A DNA stretch of 64,000 nucleotides from Bacillota bacterium (GTDB lineage Bacteria; Bacillota; Bacilli; Paenibacillales; Paenibacillaceae). The notes beneath the pieces were generated by a model that saw nothing but the letters and a program-made list of their open reading frames with translations, did not search any database and was not told the DNA's origin. The stretch's first letter is position 1. Every line of letters begins with the position of its first letter. This document shows, piece by piece, positions 17,459-25,872 of this stretch. The position numbers and the translations under genes were made by a program. Location of the stretch: NCBI GenBank assembly GCA_023460795.1, contig JAEWPC010000018.1, forward strand, positions 251,784-315,783, given 5' to 3'.

Positions 17459-18598
17459 ATGAAACTTAGAATCTCAATCATTGCTTTGTTTATCGCCCTA
17501 TTAGTGGCAGGATGCTCGAGATCCGACAGCATGAGCGGGCAGCGGGACAAGCTGCTGGGCAAGAGCACTGCAGATATCGTGGTGGGAGTTGCTTGGCCTT
17601 TTGAAGCGAAGAACGACGGGTTCCAAGAGGGGCTCGAATTAGCCTTGGAAGAAATTAATCAGCGCGGGGTTATGGGACAGAAGCTCCAGTTGGTGCTGGA
17701 AGATGACCAATCCTCCGTTACCGCAGGTTTAGCGATTGCTCAAGCCTTCGCCAGCAATTTAAAGATGGCGGCTGTCATCGGCCATCGCAGCTCCGCAGTG
17801 GCGGTGCCCACGTCCAAAGTCTACGAGAACGCCGGCTTGCTCCTGCTTGCCCCCTCCTCCACTTCGCCAAGCTTGACAGAAGGCGAAGCCAAGCATGTGT
17901 TCCGTCTCATACCGAACGATAGTCAGCTTGGTAAGGAGATGGCCGATTACGCCAAATCCAAAGACTACAACAATATAGTTGTCATCTACGCAGACGATGA
18001 ATATGGCAGAGGCTTGGCCAATTCCTTCGAAGACAGCGCCAAAGCAGCCGGCTTGCAAATCATTGATCGCATCGCTGGCTATAAGGACAGCGCTGACTTG
18101 AAGCGCCTTGTTAGAAAGTGGACCCTGCTAGGTTGCGACGCTGTTTTTATTGCCCAGACCATGCCGGATGGCGCCGAGTTAATCGTGCAGCTCCGCGCGG
18201 CGGGGTTGAACGTCCCCTTGATGGGGGGAGATGGCCTGGACTCGCAGGATTTGTTAACCATAGCGGGTGAAGATGCGGACCATACTGTCGTTGCCTCGAT
18301 TTTCAATCCGTACGCTTCCGATAAGAACGTCCAATTATTCGTTAAGAAATATACGGACACCTATGGCGAAGCACCGCGTAAATACTCAGCTCAGGCGTAT
18401 GATTCCTTGCACTTGCTGGCCGAGGCGATCGAGAAGGCGAACTCACGGAAGCCGGCGGATATCGCCGATGCTTTGCGGGAACAGTCATCGTGGCAGGGCG
18501 TATCCGGTACAAGGACGTTCGATGCGAATGGAGACGTTCATGATATGCCAGACGTGTTGAAACAGGTTGTCGACGGCAAATTCGAGTATATGAAGTAA
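17459..18598 (+). CDS. LivJ-type solute-binding lipoprotein
   Basis: 379 residues from the ATG at 17459, which has GAGGG 11 nt upstream; an ATG at 17441 lacks a ribosome site. A lipoprotein signal ends in the lipobox LVAGC. The mature part is a two-lobed type I periplasmic-binding fold as in branched-chain amino acid and amide receptors (VGVAWPFEAKNDGFQEGL near the start, VVIYADDEYGRGLA in the middle). No matching permease or ATPase is present. Instead the gene heads the peptide-export operon, 15 nt before the HlyD gene, which suggests a role as a ligand receptor for export or for the nearby sensor kinases. Confidence 0.85.
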   Translation: MKLRISIIALFIALLVAGCSRSDSMSGQRDKLLGKSTADIVVGVAWPFEAKNDGFQEGLELALEEINQRGVMGQKLQLVLEDDQSSVTAGLAIAQAFASNLKMAAVIGHRSSAVAVPTSKVYENAGLLLLAPSSTSPSLTEGEAKHVFRLIPNDSQLGKEMADYAKSKDYNNIVVIYADDEYGRGLANSFEDSAKAAGLQIIDRIAGYKDSADLKRLVRKWTLLGCDAVFIAQTMPDGAELIVQLRAAGLNVPLMGGDGLDSQDLLTIAGEDADHTVVASIFNPYASDKNVQLFVKKYTDTYGEAPRKYSAQAYDSLHLLAEAIEKANSRKPADIADALREQSSWQGVSGTRTFDANGDVHDMPDVLKQVVDGKFEYMK

Positions 18599-18613
18599 AG
18601 GGAGTCGCTCGGG

Positions 18614-19579
18614 ATGAACAATAACATTTTCCGTAAAGTGTCTATCGAACGCTTATCTTCACCTGAACAGTTGGACACCTTGATGAAAGTGACTTCCACG
18701 AAAGGCTGGCTTGCCTTGATCTCTCTTGGCCTGCTGCTCGCGTCCGCACTTGCCTGGGGCTTCTTAGGCACGATGAATACCAAGGTTGCGACGGAGGGGG
18801 TGCTGATTCGACCCGGAGGCTTGCAGACCATCTACGCTTCATCCAGCGGACTGATTACCGATATTCGCGTGGTTGAGAATGATTATGTGACCAAAGGGAA
18901 TGTCATCGCCAGAGTCGAGCAGCCGCAGCTTCTACAGCAGCTTGAACAGTTGACAGAGGAGTTGGCGACTCTGGAGGCCGCCTATACAAGCGAACCGTCA
19001 GAAGAAGTAAGCAAGCAAATCACCAACTATCAGCAGGCGATTGCGGATAAGAGGGTCGAGTATATGAATCAGTCAAGCATTGTCAGTACCTACACCGGGC
19101 GCGTCCTGGAGGTCATTGTCAAGAGCGGCTCCTCGATCGATGCCGGTTCGCCCATGATCTCCATTGAATCCGGGGAATCGCAAGCGAAGGATTTGAAGAC
19201 GGTGATGTACGTACCCGTGCAGACCGGGAAGAGAATCCTCCCCGGCATGACCGTCGATGTTTCCCCCAGTTCAGTCAATAAGGAAGAGTTCGGATTTATG
19301 CTCGGCCGCGTCACCTCTGTGTCCGAATTTCCCCTGACTACGCAATCCATGTTCCTCACGCTTGGCAATGAAGCTCTCGTACGGGAATTGGCTGGAGGAG
19401 GTACTGCCCTGCTCGAGGTCAAAGTGGATCTCATTCCCGATTCCTCTACGATCAGCGGATATAAATGGTCGACGCCTGACGGACCGCCGCAGCAGATGAA
19501 CAGCGGGACATTGGTATCCGCTTCGATCACCGTGAAGCAGCAGAAGCCGATTACCTCGGTCATTCCGCAGATCAAGTAA
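18614..19579 (+). CDS. NHLM-type HlyD-like secretion adaptor
   Basis: 321 residues. One membrane helix (about 31-52) is followed by a lipoyl/barrel-sandwich half (GLITDIRVVENDYVTKG), a coiled-coil hairpin (about 95-150) and the second lipoyl half (YTGRVLEVIVKSGSSIDAG). The C-terminal beta domain contains FGFMLGRVTSVSEFP. This is the layout of the HlyD-like adaptors found with nitrile-hydratase-leader peptide (NHLP) exporters. It would link the ABC transporter to the cell exterior. It lies between the solute-binding protein and the peptidase-transporter, with gaps of 15 and 16 nt. Confidence 0.88.
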   Translation: MNNNIFRKVSIERLSSPEQLDTLMKVTSTKGWLALISLGLLLASALAWGFLGTMNTKVATEGVLIRPGGLQTIYASSSGLITDIRVVENDYVTKGNVIARVEQPQLLQQLEQLTEELATLEAAYTSEPSEEVSKQITNYQQAIADKRVEYMNQSSIVSTYTGRVLEVIVKSGSSIDAGSPMISIESGESQAKDLKTVMYVPVQTGKRILPGMTVDVSPSSVNKEEFGFMLGRVTSVSEFPLTTQSMFLTLGNEALVRELAGGGTALLEVKVDLIPDSSTISGYKWSTPDGPPQQMNSGTLVSASITVKQQKPITSVIPQIK

Positions 19580-19595
19580 CAAGGGAGCTGAATCG

Positions 19596-21782
19596 GTGAT
19601 GAAATCGTCGACACGGGCAAAGCGGGCAAAGACACCAACCGTTCTGCAGATGGAAGCGGTGGAATGCGGTGCAGCGTCATTAGCGATCGTACTCGGTTAT
19701 TATAAGAGCTTCATCCCATTGGAAGAGCTTCGCGTCGAATGCGGTGTGTCCAGAGACGGCAGCAAAGCCAACAATATCCTCAAGGCCGCGAGGAAATTCG
19801 GTCTTATCGCCAAAGGCTACAAGAAAGATCCCGAAGCCTTGCGAGAGCTTCAAGGACCGATGATTATCCACTGGAACTTCAACCATTTCGTTGTGTTGGA
19901 AGGATTTAAAGGCAATAAGGTTTACTTGAACGACCCGGGAATGGGACCGCGCATCGTCACCTACGAAGAATTCGACCATTCCTATACAGGCATCGTTCTT
20001 GTCTTCGAGCCTTCTCCCGCCTACAAACAGCAGGGGCTTAAGCCTGGTATGGCCAGTTCGCTGAAGAAACGTTTACAAGGCTCGGAGATGGCGTTGTTCT
20101 ACGTCATTCTAGCCGGGCTATTCCTGGTCATTCCGGGACTGGCCATTCCAACCTTCACCAAGGTGTTCATCGACAACGTCCTGCTGGGACAGAACGACAA
20201 CTGGCTCTTCCCCCTCCTGTTCGGGATGCTGGTGACCGCTCTCATGCGCGCGGCATTAACCTGGCTACAGAGATATTATCTTCTTCGACTGGAAACGAAG
20301 CTTTCGCTTAGCACCTCCAGTCGGTTCTTCTGGCATGTATTGCGGCTCCCGATCCAGTTCTTCTCTCAACGGTTTAGCGGAGAAATCGGCAGCAGGGTCA
20401 TGATCAACGATACCGTGGCGCAATTATTGTCGGGTGAACTGGCTGTTGCGGTTTTGGGTTCAATGATGATCCTGTTCTATTTATTCCTCATGTTCCAATA
20501 TAGCATCCTGCTCACCCTCATCGCGATTGCGGCCGCATTGCTCAACGTGCTTTTTCTGCGATTTATCTCCAGAAGACGAGTGGATCAAGGGATGAGGCTG
20601 CTGCAGGAAGAGGGCAAGATGGAAGGCGTCGCCATGAATGGCTTGCAGATCATTGAATCGCTTAAAGCCAGCGGTTCCGAATCCGATTTCTTCGCGACGT
20701 GGTCCGGCTATCAGAGTAAGCTCATGAATTCCGAGCAGCAGCTTGGTGTCTCTTCGAGCATATTAGGAGCTGTACCTGCGCTGTTGTCAGGGCTAAGCTC
20801 GGTTGCGATTCTGACAGTCGGCGGCTTTCAGGTGATGAACGGGATGATGACGATCGGCATGCTTGTTGCCTTTCAAAGTCTGACAGCCAGCTTTATCGGT
20901 CCTGTCAACCAAATGGTTGAGCTTGGTGGCTCCCTGCAAGAAGCGGACAGTGGATTGAAGCGGCTGGACGATGTTCTGAATCACGAATTGGATCGTCAGA
21001 TTGCTCCAATGTCCGAGCCTGACTTGGCTGACGACGAAGGGGCACGCCCCGCCAATGCCAAGCTCGCGGGATTCGTCGAATTAAGGGACGTCACATTCGG
21101 TTACAACAAGCTGGAAGGCGCATTAATAGAGAATCTCAATATCCGCCTGAAGTCCGGATCGCGCGTGGCCCTGGTTGGCGGCTCAGGCAGCGGAAAATCG
21201 ACTGTAGCCAAATTGATTGCCGGCATCTACCAGCCATGGTCCGGTGAAATTCTGTTCGATGGGATGAATCGCCAATTGTTATCACGCAGTCTGATCGGTA
21301 ACTCGTTAGCGGTGGTCGATCAGGATATCCATATGTTCGAAGGGAGCATGAAGGATAATCTAACGCTATGGGACACGACGATACCGGAGACGGATATGGT
21401 GCGCGCCGCCAAAGATGCCTGCATAGACGATGAGATTAGTTCGAGAAGCGGCGGCTATGAGTACAATCTTGCGGAAGGTGGCGGAAACTTCAGCGGCGGG
21501 CAGCGCCAGCGTCTGGAAATCGCCCGCGCGTTAGCCGGCAACCCTTCGATTCTTGTGCTGGATGAAGCAACGAGCGCGTTGGACCCGCGGACAGAGCAGT
21601 TGGTGGATGCAAGTTTCCGCAAACGGGGATGTACTTGCATCATTGTCGCGCATCGGCTCAGCACGATTCGAGACGCCGACGAGATCATCTTGTTGCAGGG
21701 CGGCAAGGTTGCCGAACGGGGTACGCATGAGGAATTAATGAAGCTGAACGGCGCCTATGTCAAGTTGATCGAAGAACATTAA
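19596..21782 (+). CDS. NHLP-family peptidase/permease/ATPase ABC transporter
   Basis: 728 residues. An N-terminal C39 peptidase domain (about 12-135) has the catalytic Cys24 (ECGAAS), His97 (NHFVV) and Asp113 (NDPG). Six membrane helices follow (about 160-430), then an ATPase domain with Walker A GGSGSGKST, signature FSGGQRQR and Walker B VLDEATSALD. The family cuts leader peptides after a double-glycine-type motif and exports the remainder. The matching substrates are the four peptides encoded at 24643-25763. The start is GTG at 19596 with AAGGGAG 8 nt upstream; the ATG one codon later is equally possible. Confidence 0.93.
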   Translation: MMKSSTRAKRAKTPTVLQMEAVECGAASLAIVLGYYKSFIPLEELRVECGVSRDGSKANNILKAARKFGLIAKGYKKDPEALRELQGPMIIHWNFNHFVVLEGFKGNKVYLNDPGMGPRIVTYEEFDHSYTGIVLVFEPSPAYKQQGLKPGMASSLKKRLQGSEMALFYVILAGLFLVIPGLAIPTFTKVFIDNVLLGQNDNWLFPLLFGMLVTALMRAALTWLQRYYLLRLETKLSLSTSSRFFWHVLRLPIQFFSQRFSGEIGSRVMINDTVAQLLSGELAVAVLGSMMILFYLFLMFQYSILLTLIAIAAALLNVLFLRFISRRRVDQGMRLLQEEGKMEGVAMNGLQIIESLKASGSESDFFATWSGYQSKLMNSEQQLGVSSSILGAVPALLSGLSSVAILTVGGFQVMNGMMTIGMLVAFQSLTASFIGPVNQMVELGGSLQEADSGLKRLDDVLNHELDRQIAPMSEPDLADDEGARPANAKLAGFVELRDVTFGYNKLEGALIENLNIRLKSGSRVALVGGSGSGKSTVAKLIAGIYQPWSGEILFDGMNRQLLSRSLIGNSLAVVDQDIHMFEGSMKDNLTLWDTTIPETDMVRAAKDACIDDEISSRSGGYEYNLAEGGGNFSGGQRQRLEIARALAGNPSILVLDEATSALDPRTEQLVDASFRKRGCTCIIVAHRLSTIRDADEIILLQGGKVAERGTHEELMKLNGAYVKLIEEH

Positions 21783-21842
21783 GCGGAATGGAAGCAATGG
21801 TCATTTGTTCGGCGCTTGACTCGGAAGAGGGGTGACTCGCAC

Positions 21843-24536
21843 ATGAATCCAATGGATGGCACGATATTGGAGCCATTTTTCATTAAGTATGGAGATAGAT
21901 GCAGAGTAGAAGGGAATAGTCCGCTTCTGATTACGGACGAAATCTCGGCCTGGTATGTCCAGGAAGGTCATATCGATGTATTTGCCATTTCCATGCGAGA
22001 CGGCGAAATAAGTAGCCCGCGTCAATTTCTGTTCGGTTTGGACTCGGGACGCATCCTCTTCGGCTACCATCGTGATGAAGCGGCCAGCGGCGATACTGCA
22101 GGCCATCTTGTTGCCGGCTTAGCGGGAACCACGCTGCTGCGCGTGGATTGCTCCCACTTGTTCAAGATTAGTAAAGAAGATGACGCGATACATGCCGCTC
22201 TCTCCTCTCAAGTCCATTCCTGGGTCCAGGACTGGTCTGCGGGACTGAAGATATCGAACATTGTACAACCCTCTCATCTATTGAACGTGCAATTATCCGA
22301 CTTCCATAAGATCGCTCACCTCCATTACTTGCAGAACCGTACAACCGTATGGGAAGTGGAACAGCGAAGCCTTGAACGCAAGCAGGAGAATGATCAAGCG
22401 GTCATGGAACAGGCGCTCCAACGACTGGCGGCTGTAACAGACAGCAGTCGCAAGCAAGCTGGGGCGGCTATCCTAAGCAGCGACTTGCTTTATGTCGCTT
22501 GCAGATCAGTCTGTGAATCTATGGGAATGAAGGTCAGGCCCGCTAATGAAATCCAGTTAAGCCAAGCCCGCGATCCCGTCGCTCTTATTGCCAGCCATTC
22601 GGGCTTTCGCTCCCGCCAAGTTGTATTGAAGAACAAATGGTGGCTTGATGATAACGGCTCCTTGCTCGGTTTCATCGAGGGAAACCATTCGCCCGTTGCG
22701 CTCATACAGAAGACTCCCAGAGCTTATGCGCTTGTCGATCCCGAGACGGGAACCGAGCGGCTGATTACGGAACGAATCGCCCGAACAATCGCCCCGGTGG
22801 CGTATATGTTCTACCGTCCATTGCCGGCCAAGCCGCTTAAAGTGATGGACATTCTCAAGTTCGGCCTACACCCATCGATCAAGCGGGATGCGGTGACGAT
22901 ACTGCTCATGGGCATTGCCGGAGGATTATTAGGCATATTCATGCCGATAGCCAACGGTTTCCTATTCGATTCGATTATTCCTGCCTCGGACAGAGGGCTT
23001 CTGCTGCAGATGGGACTCATCCTATTATCTGCAACCGTCTCGTTGTTTCTACTCGGACTTACCCAGTCTATGGCGATGCTGCGGCTCGAAGGCAAGATGG
23101 ACAGTTCCATTCAAGCGGCGGTATGGGACCGCTTGCTTAGTCTGCCGGTCTCCTTCTTTCGCGACTATGCTGCCGGCGATCTCTCCATGCGGGCGAACAG
23201 CATTAATGCGATACGTCAATCACTTTCCGGAATCGCGATCACGGCGATACTCGGCGGAATCTTCTCCTGCTTTAACTTCTTCCTGTTATTCTACTATGAC
23301 GTGAAAATGGCGCTTGTCGCCGCAGTTATGGTTTTCATTACGATTGTCGTAACGATTGGCATCGGGGTATCGCAGGTTAAGCGACAGCGAGTGCTGCTAC
23401 GCATAGAGGGGAAGCTTACCGGGACGATCTTGCAAATTATCAATGGCATTACCAAATTTCGCATGGCCGCTGCGGAGAAGCGGGCCTTCTTTATTTGGGC
23501 GAAGCTGTTCGGCGCGATGAAGGAAACGGATTTCCGAGCGAGGTCATTAACCAATAGCTATGCTGTCTTTAATGCCTTCTTCCCCGTAGTCACTTCGATG
23601 GCCCTATTCTACATGGTTGCTTCGGGGTCAAGCTCATTAAGCCCCGGTAAATTCATTGCCTTCTTCGCTGCCTTCTCGGCCTTCCTCGGAGCTATGCTCG
23701 CGATGTCGTCGGCTGTCATCGCGAGCTTGAACATCATTCCGCTATACGAGAGAGCGAAGCCGATCCTTCAGACGATTCCCGAAGTGCTGGAATCCCGCGA
23801 TGATCCCGGTGTACTTGCAGGGGAGATAGAAGTCAAACACGTGCATTTCCGCTATAAAGCAGACCAACCCCTCATCCTTCAGGATATGTCCCTGCACATT
23901 CGCCCGGGGCAATTCGTCGCGTTGGTCGGTGCTTCAGGCTGCGGCAAGTCAACCTTGCTGCGCCTGCTGCTTGGATTCGAAAGTCCGGAATCCGGATCGA
24001 TCTTCCTGGACGGTCAGGATTTGAGAATGCTGGACATCCGCTCCGTGCGCAGTCAGCTTGGCGTCGTGCTGCAGAATGGGAAGGTCATGTCGGGAGATAT
24101 ATTCACCAACATCGTAGGTTCATCAAATCTAACGATTGACGACGCTTGGGAAGCTGCCAAGCTAGCCGGATTGGCTGAAGACATTCGGCAGATGCCCATG
24201 GGCATGCATACGATGGTATCCGAGGGCGGCAGCACCCTGTCCGGCGGACAACGGCAGCGAATGATGATCGCCAGAGCCATTGCCAAGAAACCGAAGATAC
24301 TCCTGTTCGATGAGGCCACCAGCGCCCTGGACAACCGCACGCAAGCGATCGTCAGCAAGAGCCTGGAAGCGTTGAAGGCCACCCGCGTTGTGATCGCCCA
24401 TCGACTCAGCACAATTAGAAATGCGGATCGAATCCTCGTCGTTGATAAAGGCCATGTTGTGCAAGCGGGTACTTATGAGCAATTAATCCAACAAGAGGGA
24501 CTGTTCAACGAACTGGCCAAGAGACAGTTGGCTTAA
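21843..24536 (+). CDS. NHLP-family second export ABC transporter, permease-ATPase
   Basis: 897 residues from the ATG at 21843 (GAGGGGTG upstream). The long N-terminal part (about 1-330) starts with a region resembling a cyclic-nucleotide-binding fold, as usual in the second ABC protein of NHLP export systems. Membrane helices span about 345-610. The ATPase domain has Walker A GASGCGKST, signature LSGGQRQR and Walker B LLFDEATSALD. There is no C39 peptidase domain. It probably works as a heteromer with the peptidase-containing partner just upstream (60 nt apart). Confidence 0.9.
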   Translation: MNPMDGTILEPFFIKYGDRCRVEGNSPLLITDEISAWYVQEGHIDVFAISMRDGEISSPRQFLFGLDSGRILFGYHRDEAASGDTAGHLVAGLAGTTLLRVDCSHLFKISKEDDAIHAALSSQVHSWVQDWSAGLKISNIVQPSHLLNVQLSDFHKIAHLHYLQNRTTVWEVEQRSLERKQENDQAVMEQALQRLAAVTDSSRKQAGAAILSSDLLYVACRSVCESMGMKVRPANEIQLSQARDPVALIASHSGFRSRQVVLKNKWWLDDNGSLLGFIEGNHSPVALIQKTPRAYALVDPETGTERLITERIARTIAPVAYMFYRPLPAKPLKVMDILKFGLHPSIKRDAVTILLMGIAGGLLGIFMPIANGFLFDSIIPASDRGLLLQMGLILLSATVSLFLLGLTQSMAMLRLEGKMDSSIQAAVWDRLLSLPVSFFRDYAAGDLSMRANSINAIRQSLSGIAITAILGGIFSCFNFFLLFYYDVKMALVAAVMVFITIVVTIGIGVSQVKRQRVLLRIEGKLTGTILQIINGITKFRMAAAEKRAFFIWAKLFGAMKETDFRARSLTNSYAVFNAFFPVVTSMALFYMVASGSSSLSPGKFIAFFAAFSAFLGAMLAMSSAVIASLNIIPLYERAKPILQTIPEVLESRDDPGVLAGEIEVKHVHFRYKADQPLILQDMSLHIRPGQFVALVGASGCGKSTLLRLLLGFESPESGSIFLDGQDLRMLDIRSVRSQLGVVLQNGKVMSGDIFTNIVGSSNLTIDDAWEAAKLAGLAEDIRQMPMGMHTMVSEGGSTLSGGQRQRMMIARAIAKKPKILLFDEATSALDNRTQAIVSKSLEALKATRVVIAHRLSTIRNADRILVVDKGHVVQAGTYEQLIQQEGLFNELAKRQLA

Positions 24537-24560
24537 TCCGATCATTAAATGTTTTAATTC

Positions 24561-24594
24561 TCGACATTTTACTGACATTTTCCTCAAGTACGAT
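24561..24594 (+). promoter_or_regulatory. Promoter P3 with direct-repeat activator site
   Basis: TCGACA, 5 nt, CTGACA, 11 nt, TACGAT. It lies between the exporter genes and the first precursor peptide and gives the peptides their own transcript start near 24601. Confidence 0.65.
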
Positions 24595-24642
24595 TAGGGC
24601 ATAGAAGAGAAAAGACATTCATCATACAAGGAGGAATTATCC

Positions 24643-24831
24643 ATGAGCTCGCAAGAAAAAGATTTGAACAGACCGCTGTCTGAATCGGAATTGGCGTATG
24701 TCGCAGCAGGTGACGGTATACGTCTAGGGATCAGCAGAATTGATGCTAATGCGAGAATCGGCAGAGATCGTGAAGAACCTCCCTATACTACCTTGCCGGT
24801 TAAGAAGGTTAGATTGCAGGAGGAGGAATAA
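24643..24831 (+). CDS. GG-leader precursor peptide 1
   Basis: 62 residues; AAGGAGGAATT lies before the ATG. The leader ends in LSESELAYVAAG, a variant of the double-glycine motif, so cleavage after Gly24 is predicted. The core of about 38 residues is rich in Arg, Asp and Glu and has no cysteine. It is first in a run of four precursor genes behind promoter P3 and next to a C39 peptidase-transporter. Its function is unknown; an antimicrobial or signal role is inferred from context only. Confidence 0.75.
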   Translation: MSSQEKDLNRPLSESELAYVAAGDGIRLGISRIDANARIGRDREEPPYTTLPVKKVRLQEEE

Positions 24832-24834
24832 GCG

Positions 24835-25230
24835 ATGGGTTGGACGCAGCTAACGTTCGCCGCGGCGATCCGTCAAGTGGTACATAAGGCGACACACGAT
24901 GAAGCCTTCCGGAAGCAAGTCATGAATGACGTTCATTCCGCAATCAAGGACATCTCGGATCAAGAGGTTCCTCAAGACTTCAAGATCAATGTCGTGGATG
25001 GTACAGGCTATCAATTAACGATCGTCTTACCCGCTATGAACCCGTCGGGGGACGAATTGTCCGACCGGGAGCTCGATACGGTTGCCGGGGGTCTCATCCT
25101 CGATGGCGTAGATTATGGTCAAGGCTCACCCAAAGTCGATTTCCAGTGGCCAGCTACTCCGGAGAATAAAGAATATCTCAATGGCAATATCGGAACCGGC
25201 AACACTTTGCTCCCGAAAAAGGGATCATAG
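24835..25230 (+). CDS. NHLP-type precursor peptide 2 with nitrile-hydratase-like leader
   Basis: 131 residues. The leader (about 1-86) has the nitrile-hydratase-alpha-like pattern of the NHLP family. It includes ATHDEAFRKQVMND, VPQDFKINVVDGT and YQLTIVLPA, and ends in ELSDRELDTVAGG. The core (about 45 residues) begins LILDGVDYGQG, is rich in Gly, Asn and Pro, and has no cysteine. NHLP peptides are usually modified by lanthionine, YcaO or radical-SAM enzymes, but none is encoded here. It starts 3 nt after the stop of peptide 1, so they are coupled. Confidence 0.88.
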   Translation: MGWTQLTFAAAIRQVVHKATHDEAFRKQVMNDVHSAIKDISDQEVPQDFKINVVDGTGYQLTIVLPAMNPSGDELSDRELDTVAGGLILDGVDYGQGSPKVDFQWPATPENKEYLNGNIGTGNTLLPKKGS

Positions 25231-25273
25231 CCAATCTGACACCGAGGGTGATTAACGGAAGGAGGTGAGACCA

Positions 25274-25477
25274 ATGGGTCAATCACAACAACCGAAAGGA
25301 AGAGACGCAGCAACGGCACGGGAACTGTCCCCCAAAGAATTGTCCGAAAGTGAACTGGGATCTGTTGCCGGGGGCGTATTCATAGATGGCAATGGAAATA
25401 AGAAGGGCCCGTCCAAACCAGGTGTGATCACCACGAAGGACGTCTCGGGCGCTCCGACCCTGCCAAGAGATAGTTGA
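25274..25477 (+). CDS. GG-leader precursor peptide 3
   Basis: 67 residues from the ATG at 25274, which has AAGGAGGTGAG upstream; an in-frame codon at 25265 would place the ribosome site within the gene. The leader ends in LSESELGSVAGG. The core of about 33 residues begins VFIDGNGN, is rich in Gly, Lys and Pro, and has no cysteine. Its first residues resemble the LILDG start of peptide 2. Confidence 0.78.
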   Translation: MGQSQQPKGRDAATARELSPKELSESELGSVAGGVFIDGNGNKKGPSKPGVITTKDVSGAPTLPRDS

Positions 25478-25568
25478 GAACATGAAGATCAATAGATCGA
25501 CTACGGATCATACTCTCGGTTAATACAACGAGATTTGATAAATACAATATCCCAAGGAGGAATTATCA

Positions 25569-25763
25569 ATGAGCGAGCAAGAAAAAGGGCAATTGTCGGA
25601 AGCGGAGTTGGAAAACGTAGCGGGTGGCGGCCTGATTAAGGATATCGTCAAAAAAGGGAAAAAAGGCGCCAATGATTTGGCCGACAAAGCCAAAAAAGGC
25701 GCAAACGACGGTGTCGGAAAAGTAAGCGGCGCAGTGGAAGACGGCAAAAACACCGTTTATTAA
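25569..25763 (+). CDS. GG-leader precursor peptide 4, lysine-rich
   Basis: 64 residues; CCAAGGAGGAATT precedes the ATG. The leader (MSEQEKGQ) is the shortest and ends in LSEAELENVAGG. The core of about 44 residues begins GLIKDIVKKGKKG and contains the repeat KKGAND twice. It is lysine-rich, likely helical and amphipathic, and has no cysteine. This composition fits a membrane-active peptide, but that is inference. The gene ends the peptide run, just before a perfect hairpin. Confidence 0.78.
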   Translation: MSEQEKGQLSEAELENVAGGGLIKDIVKKGKKGANDLADKAKKGANDGVGKVSGAVEDGKNTVY

Positions 25764-25782
25764 TCCTTAAACAACAGCTAGC

Positions 25783-25821
25783 GTCGAAAGAAACCCCGAT
25801 TGTATCGGGGTTTCTTTCGAC
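25783..25821 (+). terminator. Perfect 18-bp hairpin after the peptide genes
   Basis: The arms 25783-25800 and 25804-25821 are exact complements around TGT. The right arm includes GGGGTTTCTTTC, but no T-tract follows, so it may terminate only partly or protect the peptide mRNA 3' end. Confidence 0.6.
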
Positions 25822-25872
25822 CTGATAACGGTTGCGGATCTCTACCAATTCAGAATGTAGGTGTCACTTCTC

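Noticed and set aside
25783..25821. Perfect hairpin as an insertion-sequence end
   Set aside because: No matching second copy or target duplication is seen around the peptide genes; a transcript-end role fits better.
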